Positions 47,206 through 56,944 are shown, counted from the first letter of the stretch. The stretch: DNA of 64,000 nucleotides from Mesobaculum littorinae (GCF_004011175.1 NZ_RQXX01000003.1:124001-188000), one strand, 5' to 3'. Program-made: numbers and translations. Notes: generated from the sequence alone by a model not told the origin.

Positions 47206-50200
47206 TCAGGCCACCATCTGCTCGGCCTTCTTCAGGTCCACGCTGACCAGCTGGCTGACCCCCTGTTCGCCCATCGTCACGCCGAACAGCCGGTCCATCC
47301 GGCTCATCGTCACGGCGTGGTGGGTGATGATCAGGAACCGCGTCTCGGTCTGGCGCGTCATCTCGTCGAGAAGATCGCAGAACCGGGTGACGTTGGCATC
47401 GTCGAGCGGCGCGTCGACCTCGTCCAGCACGCAGATCGGCGCGGGGTTGGCGAGGAACACCCCGAAGATCAGCGCCAGCGCGGTCAACGTCTGCTCGCCC
47501 CCCGACAGAAGCGACAGCGCCTGAAGCTTTTTGCCCGGCGGCTGGCAGAGGATCTCAAGCCCGGCCTCCAGCGGATCGTCGGATTCCACCAGTTCCAGCC
47601 GCGCGTCGCCGCCCCCGAAAAGGTGGGTGAAGAGCATGGTGAAATTGGCGTTCACCTGCTCGAACGCCGCCAGCAGACGTTCCCGGCCTTCGCGGTTCAG
47701 CGTGGCGATGCCGGTGCGCAGGGCGCGGATCGCCTCTTCCAGGTCGGCCTTTTCGGTGACGAGCAGGTCATGCTCTTCCTGCACCTCGCGCGCGTCCTCT
47801 TCGGCGCGCAGGTTCACCGCGCCCAGCGAATCGCGCTGGCGGCGCAGGCGCTGCACCTCGGATTCCAGCTGGGCGGCCGGCGGCAGGGCAAGCCGGGGCG
47901 CGGCACCCGCTGCGGGGCCGTCGGCGGAAGGGGCCGTCTCGGTAGCAGTTTCGGGGGCATTCGCGCCCTCCGCGCCGCCGGCGTCGCCCGCACTCTCGCC
48001 CTCGCCCGCAGCCGCCGCGGCGAGCCGGGCGCGCAGCGCGTCGGGGGTGAGATCCAGCTCTTCCGAGATGCGCAGCGCCGCGGCTTCGACCGCGTCGGCG
48101 GCGGCCTCGGCACGCGCGTCGGCGGCGGCGCGGGCCTCGCGCGCCTCGCCCGCAGCGCTGCCTGCCTTGCGCTCCACCGTCGCGGCCTCGCGCAGCGCGG
48201 CCTCGCCCGCGGCCAGCGCCTCGGCGGCCTTGCCGCGCCGGGTTCCGGCGGCGTCGATGCCGCGCTCGGCCTCCGCCCGGCGGGCGGCCAGCCCTGCGGG
48301 GGCGGCCTCGGCGGATTTCAGATCGCGGCGGGTCGAGGCCAGACGCTCCTCGATCTCGGCCAGCCGGGTGCCGGCGGTTTCGAGCCGGGTCTCCCAGGTC
48401 TCGCGTTCGCGCGCGACGGCGGTGCGGCGGCTGGCCCGGGCCTCGCCCTCGCGCTTCAGCTCGTCGGCCCCGGCGCGCGCGGTCATCATGGTGATCCGCG
48501 CACCCTCGGCCGCGGCCTTGGCGGTCTCGGCCCGGGCCTTCGCGGCGTCGAGGTTGGCAAGCCCCTGCATCGCCGTCTCGGCCTCTTTCAGCCGGGCGCG
48601 GGCGGCCTTCGCCTCGTCCTCGTGCCGGCCCACGGCCATGCGCTGGGTCTCAAGCTTGCCGGCCGCGATGGTGCGGTCGGCCTCGGCCCGCGACAGGGCG
48701 CGGCTGGCCTGCGCCACCTCCTGATCGGCCTCGCGCCGCGCGGCACGGGCGGCGCGGTCGGCCTCGGTCGTCTCGCTCAGCCTTGCCTTGCGCGCCTCGT
48801 GCTCCTGCGCCGCCGCCTCGCCCCGGCTGCGGGCCTCGGCCTCCTGCCGTCGCAGATCCTCGAGCCGGTTGATCTGTTGCAGCCGCAGGGCGGCGGCCGA
48901 GGGCGCATCCTCGGCCGTGGCGCGGAACCCGTCCCAGCGCCACAGATCGCCCGCCCGCGTGACCAGCCGCTGACCGGGGCGCAGCGCGGCCTGCAGGCGC
49001 GGCCCGTCCCCGGGCGCGACCAGCCCCACCTGAGCGATGCGACGGCCGAGGACCCCGGGCACCCGCACGTGGCCCGCAAGCGGTTCGGCCCCGTCGGGCA
49101 GCGCCGGCGCGCCGTCGCAGGGCCCCAGATCGACCCAGCCCGAGCCCGTGCCGTCCCGGACCGCGGGCGCGCGCAGGTCGTCGGCCAGCGCGGCGCCCAG
49201 CGCCTGCTCGTAGCCCGGATTGACGCGCACGAGGTCCAGCACCTGGCCGCTGTCGGATCCGTCCCGCTCGACCAGCCGCGCCAGGGCCGAGGCTTCGGCG
49301 GACAGCGCGCCCAGTTCGCCCTCGGCCGAGGATCGCGCGGCGCGGGCCTCGGCCTCCTGAGTCTGCGCTTCGGTCCGGGCGGCATCGGCGGCGGTCAGCG
49401 CGGCCTCTGCCCGGGCCGCCAGATCGGCGGCGGCGCTGTCCTTGCCCTGCGCCTCTTCCGTCGCCGCCTCGGCGCGGGCCAGCGCGGTCTCGGCCTCGCC
49501 CACGGCGGTGCGGGCGCGCTCGGCCTCGGCCTCGGCCCGGTCGCGGGCGGTGCGCGAATCATCGACCAGACGACGGGCCGAGTGGTGGCGCGCGGCCAGG
49601 CGCGCGGCCTCCTCGGTGGCCTCGGACAGCGCCGTTTCGCGCTGACCCAGAAGCACGCCCGCGACCTCGGCCGCCTCGCGCGCCTCGGCCAGCCGGGCGT
49701 CGTGCCCGTCATCGGCGGCCTCCAGCGCGGCGGCCTCCTCGGTCAGCGTGTCCAGCGTCTCTCCGGCATCGCGGTTCAGCGTTCTCTCACGCTCGCCATC
49801 GCGCTCAAGCTGCGCGATGCGGCCCCGCAGGCGGCCGATCCGGGCGCGCGCCTCGTCCTCGTCGCGCTTCAGCCCGTCGCGTTCCACCGTCAGGCGCTGC
49901 AGCACGGCGGCGGCGATGGCCTCTTCCTCGCGCAGGGGCGGCAGCGCCTCCTCCCGCGCGGCGCGGGCGGCTTCGGCCTCCTGCACCGCGCGGTCGGCGG
50001 CGGCGGCCTCGGCGGCGCGGGTGCGCAGGGCGGCGGTGGCCTCCTGCCGGGCGGCCTCGGCATCCTGCCAGCGGCAGTAAAGCAACCGCCCCTCGGCCTG
50101 CCGCAGATCCTCGCCGATGGTGCGGTAGCGCGCGGCCTGCCGGGCCTGCCGCGCCAGCGTGCCCAGCTGCTGCGCCAGCTGTTCGACGATGTCCTGAACG

Positions 50201-50778
50201 CGTTCCAGGTTGGCCTCGGCGCCCTTGAGCTTCAACTCGGCCTCGTGGCGGCGTTGGTAGAGCCCGGCGATCCCGGCGGCGTCTTCCAGGATCCTGCGGC
50301 GCGCGCGGGGCTTGGCGTTGATCAGCTCGGAAATCTGCCCCTGCCGCACCAGTGCCGGCGACTGCGACCCGGTCGAGGCATCGGCGAACAGCATCTGCAC
50401 GTCGCGCGCCCGCACGTCGCGCGCATTGGCGCGAAAGGCCGAGCCCGCGTCGCGGGTGATCCGGCGCACGATTTCCAGCGTGTCGGCGTCGTTGAAGCTG
50501 GCGGGGGCCAGCCGGTCGGCATTGTCGATGCTGAGCGTCACCTCGGCAAAGTTGCGCGCGGGCCGAGTGGCGGCCCCGGCAAAGATCACGTCCTCCATCC
50601 CGCCGCCGCGCATCGCGGTGGGCCGGTTTTCGCCCATTACCCAGCGCAGCGCCTCAAGCAGGTTGGACTTGCCGCAGCCATTCGGTCCGACGACACCCGT
50701 CAGCCCCGGCGCGATCACCAGATCGGTCGGGTCGACGAAGCTCTTGAAACCGTTGAGACGCAGGCGGGTGAAGCGCAA
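47206..50778 (-). CDS. smc: Chromosome segregation SMC protein, TTG start
   Basis: Condensin-type ATPase of 1190 residues. Walker A (VVGPNGCGKSNLLEALRWVM) at the N-terminus; long Ala/Glu/Arg coiled-coil arms; a hinge around residues 500-640 (VNPGYEQALGAALADDL); C-terminal signature LLSGGEQTLTALAL and Walker B ICVLDEVDAPLDD. Family start L/M-RFTRLRLNGFKSF is encoded with TTG at 50778, with AAGGAT about 7 bases upstream; no ATG in frame fits. A low-complexity Gly/Ala/Glu patch interrupts the second arm near residue 950. Confidence 0.95.
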   Translation of the reverse strand: MRFTRLRLNGFKSFVDPTDLVIAPGLTGVVGPNGCGKSNLLEALRWVMGENRPTAMRGGGMEDVIFAGAATRPARNFAEVTLSIDNADRLAPASFNDADTLEIVRRITRDAGSAFRANARDVRARDVQMLFADASTGSQSPALVRQGQISELINAKPRARRRILEDAAGIAGLYQRRHEAELKLKGAEANLERVQDIVEQLAQQLGTLARQARQAARYRTIGEDLRQAEGRLLYCRWQDAEAARQEATAALRTRAAEAAAADRAVQEAEAARAAREEALPPLREEEAIAAAVLQRLTVERDGLKRDEDEARARIGRLRGRIAQLERDGERERTLNRDAGETLDTLTEEAAALEAADDGHDARLAEAREAAEVAGVLLGQRETALSEATEEAARLAARHHSARRLVDDSRTARDRAEAEAERARTAVGEAETALARAEAATEEAQGKDSAAADLAARAEAALTAADAARTEAQTQEAEARAARSSAEGELGALSAEASALARLVERDGSDSGQVLDLVRVNPGYEQALGAALADDLRAPAVRDGTGSGWVDLGPCDGAPALPDGAEPLAGHVRVPGVLGRRIAQVGLVAPGDGPRLQAALRPGQRLVTRAGDLWRWDGFRATAEDAPSAAALRLQQINRLEDLRRQEAEARSRGEAAAQEHEARKARLSETTEADRAARAARREADQEVAQASRALSRAEADRTIAAGKLETQRMAVGRHEDEAKAARARLKEAETAMQGLANLDAAKARAETAKAAAEGARITMMTARAGADELKREGEARASRRTAVARERETWETRLETAGTRLAEIEERLASTRRDLKSAEAAPAGLAARRAEAERGIDAAGTRRGKAAEALAAGEAALREAATVERKAGSAAGEAREARAAADARAEAAADAVEAAALRISEELDLTPDALRARLAAAAAGEGESAGDAGGAEGANAPETATETAPSADGPAAGAAPRLALPPAAQLESEVQRLRRQRDSLGAVNLRAEEDAREVQEEHDLLVTEKADLEEAIRALRTGIATLNREGRERLLAAFEQVNANFTMLFTHLFGGGDARLELVESDDPLEAGLEILCQPPGKKLQALSLLSGGEQTLTALALIFGVFLANPAPICVLDEVDAPLDDANVTRFCDLLDEMTRQTETRFLIITHHAVTMSRMDRLFGVTMGEQGVSQLVSVDLKKAEQMVA

Positions 50779-50962
50779 GGCGGGATCCTTCTGATGGCGG
50801 CAGAGTCTCTGGGAGACGCCCGTCCCTGTCAACGGAGGGACGCAACCCTTGCGGGTGATCGGCGGAGTTACCCCCAAGATATCGCGCAGAGCCCCACCCT
50901 TGGTAGCCCCTGACCAGGCTGACGCAGGGTCGGTGGATGCGGCGGCTGGCCGCGCCCCCGGC

Positions 50963-52558
50963 TCAGCCGGACGGGGGCCAGAGATCCCCGGCCACGGCGC
51001 GCCATGCGGGTTCGACCCCGACGCCGAGGCACCAGCCCTCTTCGGCCAGGGCCGCGCCGCCGGCGGCCGAAAGCGCCGGGGCCAGCGTGCCGCGGCGCTG
51101 CATCTCTCGCATAACCGCGGCGGTCACGCGCACCTGCGTGGCGTCGCGCGGCTCGTCCCCACGTGCGGCCCGGGCCACGGCGCGGGCGGCCAGCGACGGC
51201 CAGACCTCGGCCAGCACCACCGGCGCCTGTGCAACAGCGGCGGGCGGGTCGAAGGGCCAGACGGCAAGATCCGCGCCCAGCCGGGCGCGCAGCCCGGCCA
51301 GCCGCGCCTGCGCCAGCAGCGACTGCGAGCCCACGGCCCCGGTGGTGTAAAGCTTCCAGACAGACTGCATGCCGCCGCCCTCCCACCTGCGCCGCTCGGG
51401 CAGGCCATGGCCCTGACGCGCGGAGCCGTGGGCCGGCAGGTCCGGCAGGTCGCGTCCAGCGGGGCGCCCCCAGAACGGACCGGTGCCGGGGAACATCGCG
51501 TTGATCGCGGCGGCGACCTCGAACCGGTTGTTGGCGTTGTCGGGCGCATCCTCGACCCGGTGCGCCAGCCAGTCCCAGACGGCAGGGGCGCAGTCCTGCC
51601 CGGTCAGGTGCCGCGCGAACCCCGCGGGCCAGCCAAGGCAGGCATCGAGACCCAGCAGCATCCGCCGGCCCGCCGACCGCTCGGCCGCGATCCGCGTCTC
51701 GATCCACGTCATCGCGGCGTCGCGGGTGCGCAGATAGACCTCGCCCGGGGTATCCGCATCGGCATCGGCATCGGCCTCTGCGTCTGCGACGCCTGCCCAT
51801 ATCGCGTCCTTCGCGGGGCGGCGCGGCGACGGCGTGGCGGCGGCCGACCAGTCGATCACGACGAAGCTGTCGAAGCCCTGCGAACGCTCGGCGAAAATCC
51901 CACCCGGGTCCCAGCGCACCGCCGGGAGGTCCGCATTGCGCCCGGGGTCCGGGGCTGGATCCCGGGGTGCGTCGCCGCGCGGCGACGACGCGGGCCGGGC
52001 CGAAGGGAGATTGGGGGGCCAGGGGGCCTGCACCGCGGGGGCGGCGCCCTCGGCCGGGCGCCACGGCCGGGCCGCATCGCCCGTCAGGAACGCGATCAGC
52101 GCCTCCGTCTCACCGGGCCGAAACACCGGCAGGTCGATCCCCTTCGGCCGGGCTTGCGCCACCATGGCCCGGATCGTCCGGTCGCCCGGCGCGCGGGGCG
52201 GCTGCCCGGTCTCGGGACGCCAGACCTCGATCTTGGGGTGGTCGCCGTCGCGCCAGCCCTCGGCCAGTACCACGTCGACCGGATCGAGCCGCGCCACCAG
52301 CTCGGCCAGCGCGGGCGCGGCCGCGGTCGCATGTTCGGCGACGAGCGACCATCGGCGCGGCCCGGCCAGCAGCACCTGCGCCGCCCCCGCGGCCCGATGA
52401 CGGCGGCTGTCGGCGCGCTCGGGCTCGGGGTCCACGTCGTGATGCGTGTGCTTCAGCGTCGCCACCCGCAGGCCGCGCTGCGCAAGCCCGGCGATCAGGC
52501 GTTCGATCAGGGTGGTCTTGCCCGCGTCGGACCAGCCGGTGACGCCCCAGAGGATCAC
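50963..52558 (-). CDS. mobB: MobB fused to a second, unrecognised domain
   Basis: 531 residues. N-terminal ~170 residues are MobB (GTPase assisting molybdopterin-guanine dinucleotide formation): Walker A GWSDAGKTTLIERL, KHTHHDVD, VLAEGWRDG. After a Pro/Ala linker comes ~300 residues starting FVVIDWSAAATPS and containing GLDACLGWPAGFARHLTG, NNRFEVAAAINAMFPGTGPF and VWKLYTTGAVGSQS. This domain looks conserved, with acidic residues that could suit a nuclease-like fold, but I cannot name it. Probable GTG start at 52558 overlaps the mobA stop (GTGA). The linker holds a GCATCG hexamer repeat (51756-51773) encoding Asp-Ala. Confidence 0.85.
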   Translation of the reverse strand: MILWGVTGWSDAGKTTLIERLIAGLAQRGLRVATLKHTHHDVDPEPERADSRRHRAAGAAQVLLAGPRRWSLVAEHATAAAPALAELVARLDPVDVVLAEGWRDGDHPKIEVWRPETGQPPRAPGDRTIRAMVAQARPKGIDLPVFRPGETEALIAFLTGDAARPWRPAEGAAPAVQAPWPPNLPSARPASSPRGDAPRDPAPDPGRNADLPAVRWDPGGIFAERSQGFDSFVVIDWSAAATPSPRRPAKDAIWAGVADAEADADADADTPGEVYLRTRDAAMTWIETRIAAERSAGRRMLLGLDACLGWPAGFARHLTGQDCAPAVWDWLAHRVEDAPDNANNRFEVAAAINAMFPGTGPFWGRPAGRDLPDLPAHGSARQGHGLPERRRWEGGGMQSVWKLYTTGAVGSQSLLAQARLAGLRARLGADLAVWPFDPPAAVAQAPVVLAEVWPSLAARAVARAARGDEPRDATQVRVTAAVMREMQRRGTLAPALSAAGGAALAEEGWCLGVGVEPAWRAVAGDLWPPSG

Positions 52559-53169
52559 ACCATCGCCCGCGCGGCCGCCAGATCCTCGGGCGTGTTGACG
52601 TTGAAGAACTCCTCGGCCCGGGGAAACACGGCCACGGCGGCGCCCTGCCCCATCGCCCAGTCGGCCACCCGGCGCTGCCCCGCCGCCAGCGCCGCGCGCA
52701 GGACATCGCGCGCCGCGACGGGCCAGAGCCCGAAGACCGGGTGCAGGTCCGGCGCCGCGCGATCCCCCGTTGCGGCGAGCGCAAGCTCGGCCCCCGCCGT
52801 TTCGGCGGCAAGCAGCAGCCGCGGGACCAGGTCGCAGGGCAGAAACGGGGTGTCGGCGGCCGCGGTGACGATGTGCGAGACGCCGTGCCCCGCCGCCCAG
52901 TCCAGCCCCGCCAGCACGCCCGCAAGCGGCCCGGGCCGGTCCGCCATGTCGTCGGCCAGTACCGGCAGGCCCAGCCCGGCAAAGCGCGCCGGATCGTCGT
53001 TGGCATTGAGCGCGAGCGCCCCGCACTGCGGTGCCAGCCGGTCGATCACGTGACCGATGAGGGTCGAGGCCCCCAGCGCCGACAGCCCCTTGTCGCCGCC
53101 GCCCATCCGCCGCGCCAGCCCTCCGGCAAGGATGACGGCGGGGGGCGGTCCCGTCAGATCAAGGGTCAT
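52555..53169 (-). CDS. mobA: Molybdenum cofactor guanylyltransferase
   Basis: 204 residues; transfers GMP from GTP to Mo-molybdopterin. Nucleotide motif ILAGGLARRMGGGDKGLS at the N-terminus, TAAADTPFLP as the metal-binding loop, DLHPVFGLW, and FFNVNTPEDLAAA at the end. First gene of the mobAB pair, with overlapping stop and start. Confidence 0.95.
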   Translation of the reverse strand: MTLDLTGPPPAVILAGGLARRMGGGDKGLSALGASTLIGHVIDRLAPQCGALALNANDDPARFAGLGLPVLADDMADRPGPLAGVLAGLDWAAGHGVSHIVTAAADTPFLPCDLVPRLLLAAETAGAELALAATGDRAAPDLHPVFGLWPVAARDVLRAALAAGQRRVADWAMGQGAAVAVFPRAEEFFNVNTPEDLAAARAMV

Positions 53170-53573
53170 GCCAGCGCTCCCCACTCGCGGCGGTGTCTGA
53201 CGGCGCGCGCCGCATTGTCGCCGCAACCGCAGGAAGGCACGGCGCGACCAGCCGGGCGCCGGGAGCGGGCCGCCTGCACAGCGGCGCGGATGACGCGCCT
53301 TGTCCGCGCGGGCGCCGAGGGATCCGGCGCGCCTGCACCACCGGCCACCGCCCCCCATGCGGTGGCCATGGCGGGCGCGCGGGTCGCGCCAGCTGCAGCC
53401 CAAGGATACGACGACCGGGCGGCGGCGGCAGGGGCACTCCGGTGCGGGGGCGTGTTCGTCCCCATGTTCGGGGGCAGTCGCCGAGGCAGGTGCGGGGCCG
53501 CTGGCAGGGGCATTTGCGTCTCCTTCCCGACGAGGATAAGCCGAAGGCTATCGTCCCAGTCTAGGACAGCATC
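53170..53573. other. Gene-free divergent region
   Basis: 404 bases between mobA (minus) and azlC (plus). Must hold both promoters. I see no gene, RNA element or strong palindrome in it. Confidence 0.5.
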
Positions 53574-54308
53574 ATGCCCGCCTCCACCGTCAAGACCGCC
53601 TATTGGCGCGGGGTCGCCATCGGCGCGCCCTTCATCCTGGTGATCGTGCCCTTCGCCATGGTCTTCGGCGTCATCGCGCGGGAATCGGGGCTGTCCCTGG
53701 TGCAGACCGTCGCCTTTTCCGGGCTGGTGATCGCCGGTGCGTCGCAGTTCACCGCGTTGCAACTGATGGTCGACAGCGCCCCCATCGCCGCGGTGCTGGC
53801 CGCCGCGCTGGCGGTCAACCTGCGCATGGCGATGTATTCCGCCGCGCTGGTGCCGTGGCTCGGGTCCGCGCCGTTCTGGCAGCGCATGGTGATCAGCTAT
53901 CTCAACGTCGATCAGACCTATGCCGCCAGCATCCCCGAATACGAACGCCGCCCCGAGATGACGGTGTCCGAGCGGGTCGCCTATTTCGCGGGCATCGCGA
54001 CGCCGATCTTTCCGCTGTGGTACGGCTTTACCTGGGTCGGAGCGGTGGCGGGTTCGGCCTTTCCCGACGGGCTGGGGCTGGATTTCGTGATGCCGATCAT
54101 GTTCATCGCGCTGGTCGCGCCACTGGTGCGCACCGTGGCGCATGCCGCCGCGGTAGCGGTGTCGGCGGTGAGTGCGCTTGCCTTTGCGGGCCTGCCGGCG
54201 GGGACCGGGCTGCTGCTGGCCGCGGCGCTTGCCATGGCGACGGGCGCGCTGGTCGAGACGGCGCAGGAGCGGCGCCGGGCCGCCACGGACCGGCGGAGGC
54301 AGGCATGA
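53574..54308 (+). CDS. AzlC-family branched-chain amino acid exporter, large subunit
   Basis: Inner-membrane protein of 244 residues with several hydrophobic segments. Family features: FAMVFGVIARESGLS, VIAGASQFTALQL, NLRMAMYSAAL and WYGFTWVGA. With AzlD it likely exports branched-chain or related amino acids. Stop overlaps the AzlD start by four bases (ATGA). Confidence 0.9.
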   Translation: MPASTVKTAYWRGVAIGAPFILVIVPFAMVFGVIARESGLSLVQTVAFSGLVIAGASQFTALQLMVDSAPIAAVLAAALAVNLRMAMYSAALVPWLGSAPFWQRMVISYLNVDQTYAASIPEYERRPEMTVSERVAYFAGIATPIFPLWYGFTWVGAVAGSAFPDGLGLDFVMPIMFIALVAPLVRTVAHAAAVAVSAVSALAFAGLPAGTGLLLAAALAMATGALVETAQERRRAATDRRRQA

Positions 54309-54652
54309 ACGCTGCCTACACGGATGCGCGCGTCTGGACGGTGATCCTGGCGCTCGGCATCGGCACCTACATCATCCGCCTGTCGTTTCTGGGCCTGATC
54401 GGGGACCGGCCGATGCCGGGATGGGCGCTGCGGCTGCTGCGCTACACGCCGATGGCGGTGATCCCCGGCATGGTGGCGCCGCTGGTGCTGTCGCCCGCCG
54501 CCACCGACGGGCAGTTCGACGCGACGCGCGGCGTGGCGGCGCTGGTCACGCTGATCGTGGGGCTGAGCCTGCGCAACACGCTGGCCGCGATCGTGGCGGG
54601 CGGTGTGGCGCTGTTTCTGGGGCTTTGGGCGGTGGGTCCGGTGCTGATCTGA
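54305..54652 (+). CDS. AzlD-family small membrane subunit
   Basis: 115 residues, four hydrophobic segments. Signature GIGTYIIRLSFL at the N-terminus and RYTPMAVIPGMVAP in the middle. Partner of AzlC, translationally coupled to it. Confidence 0.9.
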   Translation: MNAAYTDARVWTVILALGIGTYIIRLSFLGLIGDRPMPGWALRLLRYTPMAVIPGMVAPLVLSPAATDGQFDATRGVAALVTLIVGLSLRNTLAAIVAGGVALFLGLWAVGPVLI

Positions 54653-54735
54653 CAGCGCGCGGTGCCCGGCGGCGCTGCGCATGACGGGCGCGCCCAGTGT
54701 CGCAAGGCCGGTGAAGTAGCGCCCGGCCCTTTTTC

Positions 54736-55368
54736 TCAGGTCCGCGCGCTTTCGGTGCCGTAGCGGGACAGGAACATGTCGACGGCGCTTGAGACCACGC
54801 GGTCGATCTCGGCCTCGGTGAACTCGGTCTGGATGCCGAACAGCACGCGGGGAAAGATGTCGGCCTTGCAGAGTTCGGCGAACTGGTGCGCTGCCAGCCG
54901 CTTGTCGGGGATCGACAGCTCCCCGCGCTGGATGGCGAGGTCGAAATAGGTGCACATGCTGACCTCGACCATGCCCGGGCCGCTTTCGTAGAAGCGGCGC
55001 CCAAGCTCGGGGAAACGGTCCGATTCGGCGACCGAGATGCGGAACACGCGCTGCCCGAACTCGGACAGGATGAAACAGATCAGATGACGGCCCGTGCGCG
55101 CCAGAACCTCGCGCGGGGGCGCCTGAAGGTCGATCTCGGACAGGGTGTCCTGCGCCTGCTGGGTGCATTCGTAGCGGGCAACCTCGCTGAAGATCATCCG
55201 CTTGTCGGGGAAATAACTGTAAAGCGTCGCCTTGGAGACGCCCGCCGCCTTCGCGATCTCGTCCACGCAGGCACCGGAATACCCGTCGCGCATGAAGACG
55301 TCGCGTGCGCCCTGCAGGACCTGCTGGAACTTGCGCCCCTTCCTGATCGTGCCGGTTTCGGCGTTCAT
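54736..55368 (-). CDS. TetR/AcrR-family transcriptional regulator
   Basis: 210 residues: N-terminal helix-turn-helix (VDEIAKAAGVSKATLYSYFPDKR), C-terminal ligand domain of AefR-like type (FPELGRRFYESGP). ATG 55368 chosen since GGAGG is 6 bases upstream; ATG 55374 would abut the ribosome site. Divergent from fghA; a perfect inverted repeat 28 bases upstream is a likely operator for autoregulation and perhaps control of fghA. Convergent with azlCD. Confidence 0.9.
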   Translation of the reverse strand: MNAETGTIRKGRKFQQVLQGARDVFMRDGYSGACVDEIAKAAGVSKATLYSYFPDKRMIFSEVARYECTQQAQDTLSEIDLQAPPREVLARTGRHLICFILSEFGQRVFRISVAESDRFPELGRRFYESGPGMVEVSMCTYFDLAIQRGELSIPDKRLAAHQFAELCKADIFPRVLFGIQTEFTEAEIDRVVSSAVDMFLSRYGTESART

Positions 55369-55395
55369 CACCATCCTCCAATACTGCGGGCCTGC

Positions 55396-55410
55396 GTCTT
55401 GGAACAAGAC
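55396..55410. promoter_or_regulatory. Likely TetR operator
   Basis: GTCTTGGAACAAGAC, a perfect 6-3-6 inverted repeat, lies between the divergent TetR and fghA genes, 28 bases from the TetR start. Size and place suit a TetR dimer site. Confidence 0.6.
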
Positions 55411-55633
55411 CGCCCGGTTCAGAATGTGGGTGGCCGCGCCCCATAAAGCAAGCCTGCGCGCCCCGCCCCCCCTGCCCGGCGCCCGATCTGGGGCCCATGC
55501 GCCGCAGTCCCCGGCGGGCCCGCGCGCCACCCCCCCGCGCCCCGCGCCGCCCCCCCCGTGCCGGTTGCGACAGCCGGTCCGGCGGGTTAGCGGTGAACGC
55601 GCGTACATGTTTCCCGGGCAAAAGGGTGCGAAG

Positions 55634-56464
55634 ATGAAGACGATCAGTGAAAACGCGTGCTTCGGCGGCACGCAGGGGGTCTATTCCCACGGCTCCGAGG
55701 CGACGGGCGGCGACATGACCTTCGGCCTGTTCCTGCCCGCCGAGGCCAAGGAGGGCCCGGTGCCGGTGCTCTGGTATCTTTCGGGGCTGACCTGCACCCA
55801 TGAGAACGCGATGACCAAGGCCGGCGCGCAGGCGCATGCCGCCGAACAGGGCATCGCGCTGATCTTTCCCGACACCTCGCCGCGCGGCGACGGCGTGGCC
55901 GACGACGATGCCTTCGACCTGGGCAAGGGCGCGGGCTTTTACGTCGATGCGACGCAGGACCCCTGGGCGCCTAATTTCCGCATGTGGACCTACGTGACCG
56001 AAGAGCTGCCCAAGCTCGTCTTCGACAGCTTCGCGCTGGACCCCGAGCGGCAGGCGATCACCGGGCATTCGATGGGCGGGCACGGCGCGCTGACGGCCGC
56101 GATGCGGCTGCCGGGGCGCTTCCGCTCGGTCTCGGCCTTCTCGGCGATCTGCAACCCGACGGAAAGCGACTGGGGACAGAAGCAGTTCGCCGCCTACCTT
56201 GGCGAGGATCGCGATGCCTGGGCGGCGCATGACGCGACCCGGCTGATGGATGAAAAGGGCTTCGACGGGCCGATGCTGCTGGACACCGGCACCGCCGACC
56301 AGTTCTACGACCTGCTGCGCCCAGAGGCGCTGGCCGCCGCCATCGCCCGCCGCCGCCAGCAGGCGACCCTGCGGCTGCAACCGGGCTACGACCACAGCTA
56401 TTTCTTCGTGTCGTCCTTCATCGGCGAGCACGTCGATTTCCATGCCGAGGCGCTTTATGCGTAA
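55634..56464 (+). CDS. fghA: S-formylglutathione hydrolase
   Basis: Esterase-D type alpha/beta hydrolase, 276 residues, splits S-formylglutathione to formate and glutathione. Nucleophile in TGHSMGGHGAL, histidine in GYDHSYFFV, oxyanion region YLSGLTCTHENA. Pathway partner of frmA at 2575. The regulator and operator just upstream suggest inducible expression. Confidence 0.95.
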   Translation: MKTISENACFGGTQGVYSHGSEATGGDMTFGLFLPAEAKEGPVPVLWYLSGLTCTHENAMTKAGAQAHAAEQGIALIFPDTSPRGDGVADDDAFDLGKGAGFYVDATQDPWAPNFRMWTYVTEELPKLVFDSFALDPERQAITGHSMGGHGALTAAMRLPGRFRSVSAFSAICNPTESDWGQKQFAAYLGEDRDAWAAHDATRLMDEKGFDGPMLLDTGTADQFYDLLRPEALAAAIARRRQQATLRLQPGYDHSYFFVSSFIGEHVDFHAEALYA

Positions 56465-56497
56465 GGCGCGGCGCGGGGCTGCGTTACAGGCATCGGC

Positions 56498-56944
56498 GTG
56501 ATCTACGTCGACGCCGATGCCTGCCCGGTCAAGGCCGAGGCCGAGGCGGTGGCCACGCGCCACCGCACGCAGATCGCCTTCGTCTCGAACGGTGGCCTGC
56601 GCCCGTCGCAGAACCCGCTGGTTCAGATGATCTACGTCGACCAGGGCGCCGACGTCGCCGACATGTGGATCGCCGAGCGGGCGGGCACGGGCGACGTGGT
56701 CATCACCAACGACATCCCGCTGGCCGCGAAATGCGTGGCCGCGGGCGCCCGCGTTCTGCGCCCAGACGGAGAGCGGTTGACCGAGGCAAATATCGGCAAC
56801 GTGCTGGCCACCCGCGACCTGATGGCCGACCTGCGCGCAGCCGACCCCTTCCGGCAGGGCGGCGGGCGCGCATTCTCGCGCGCTGACCGCGCCCGGTTCT
56901 CCGAGGCGCTGGAGTGTGAACTGCGCGCGGCGGCACGGGGCTAG
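56498..56944 (+). CDS. YaiI/YqxD-family (DUF188) protein, GTG start
   Basis: 148 residues of unknown function with PIN-like features: [22 protein letters not shown] and [11 protein letters not shown], plus the C-terminal [11 protein letters not shown]. The start GTG at 56498 gives the family's usual N-terminus; no suitable ATG. 33 bases after fghA. Confidence 0.88.
   Translation: MIYVDADACPVKAEAEAVATRHRTQIAFVSNGGLRPSQNPLVQMIYVDQGADVADMWIAERAGTGDVVITNDIPLAAKCVAAGARVLRPDGERLTEANIGNVLATRDLMADLRAADPFRQGGGRAFSRADRARFSEALECELRAAARG

Noticed and set aside
47317-50913. Open plus-strand frame of nearly 1200 codons opposite smc
   Set aside because: Its sequence is Gly/Arg/Leu-rich mirror composition of the SMC coiled coil; no domains, and high GC makes long antisense frames common.
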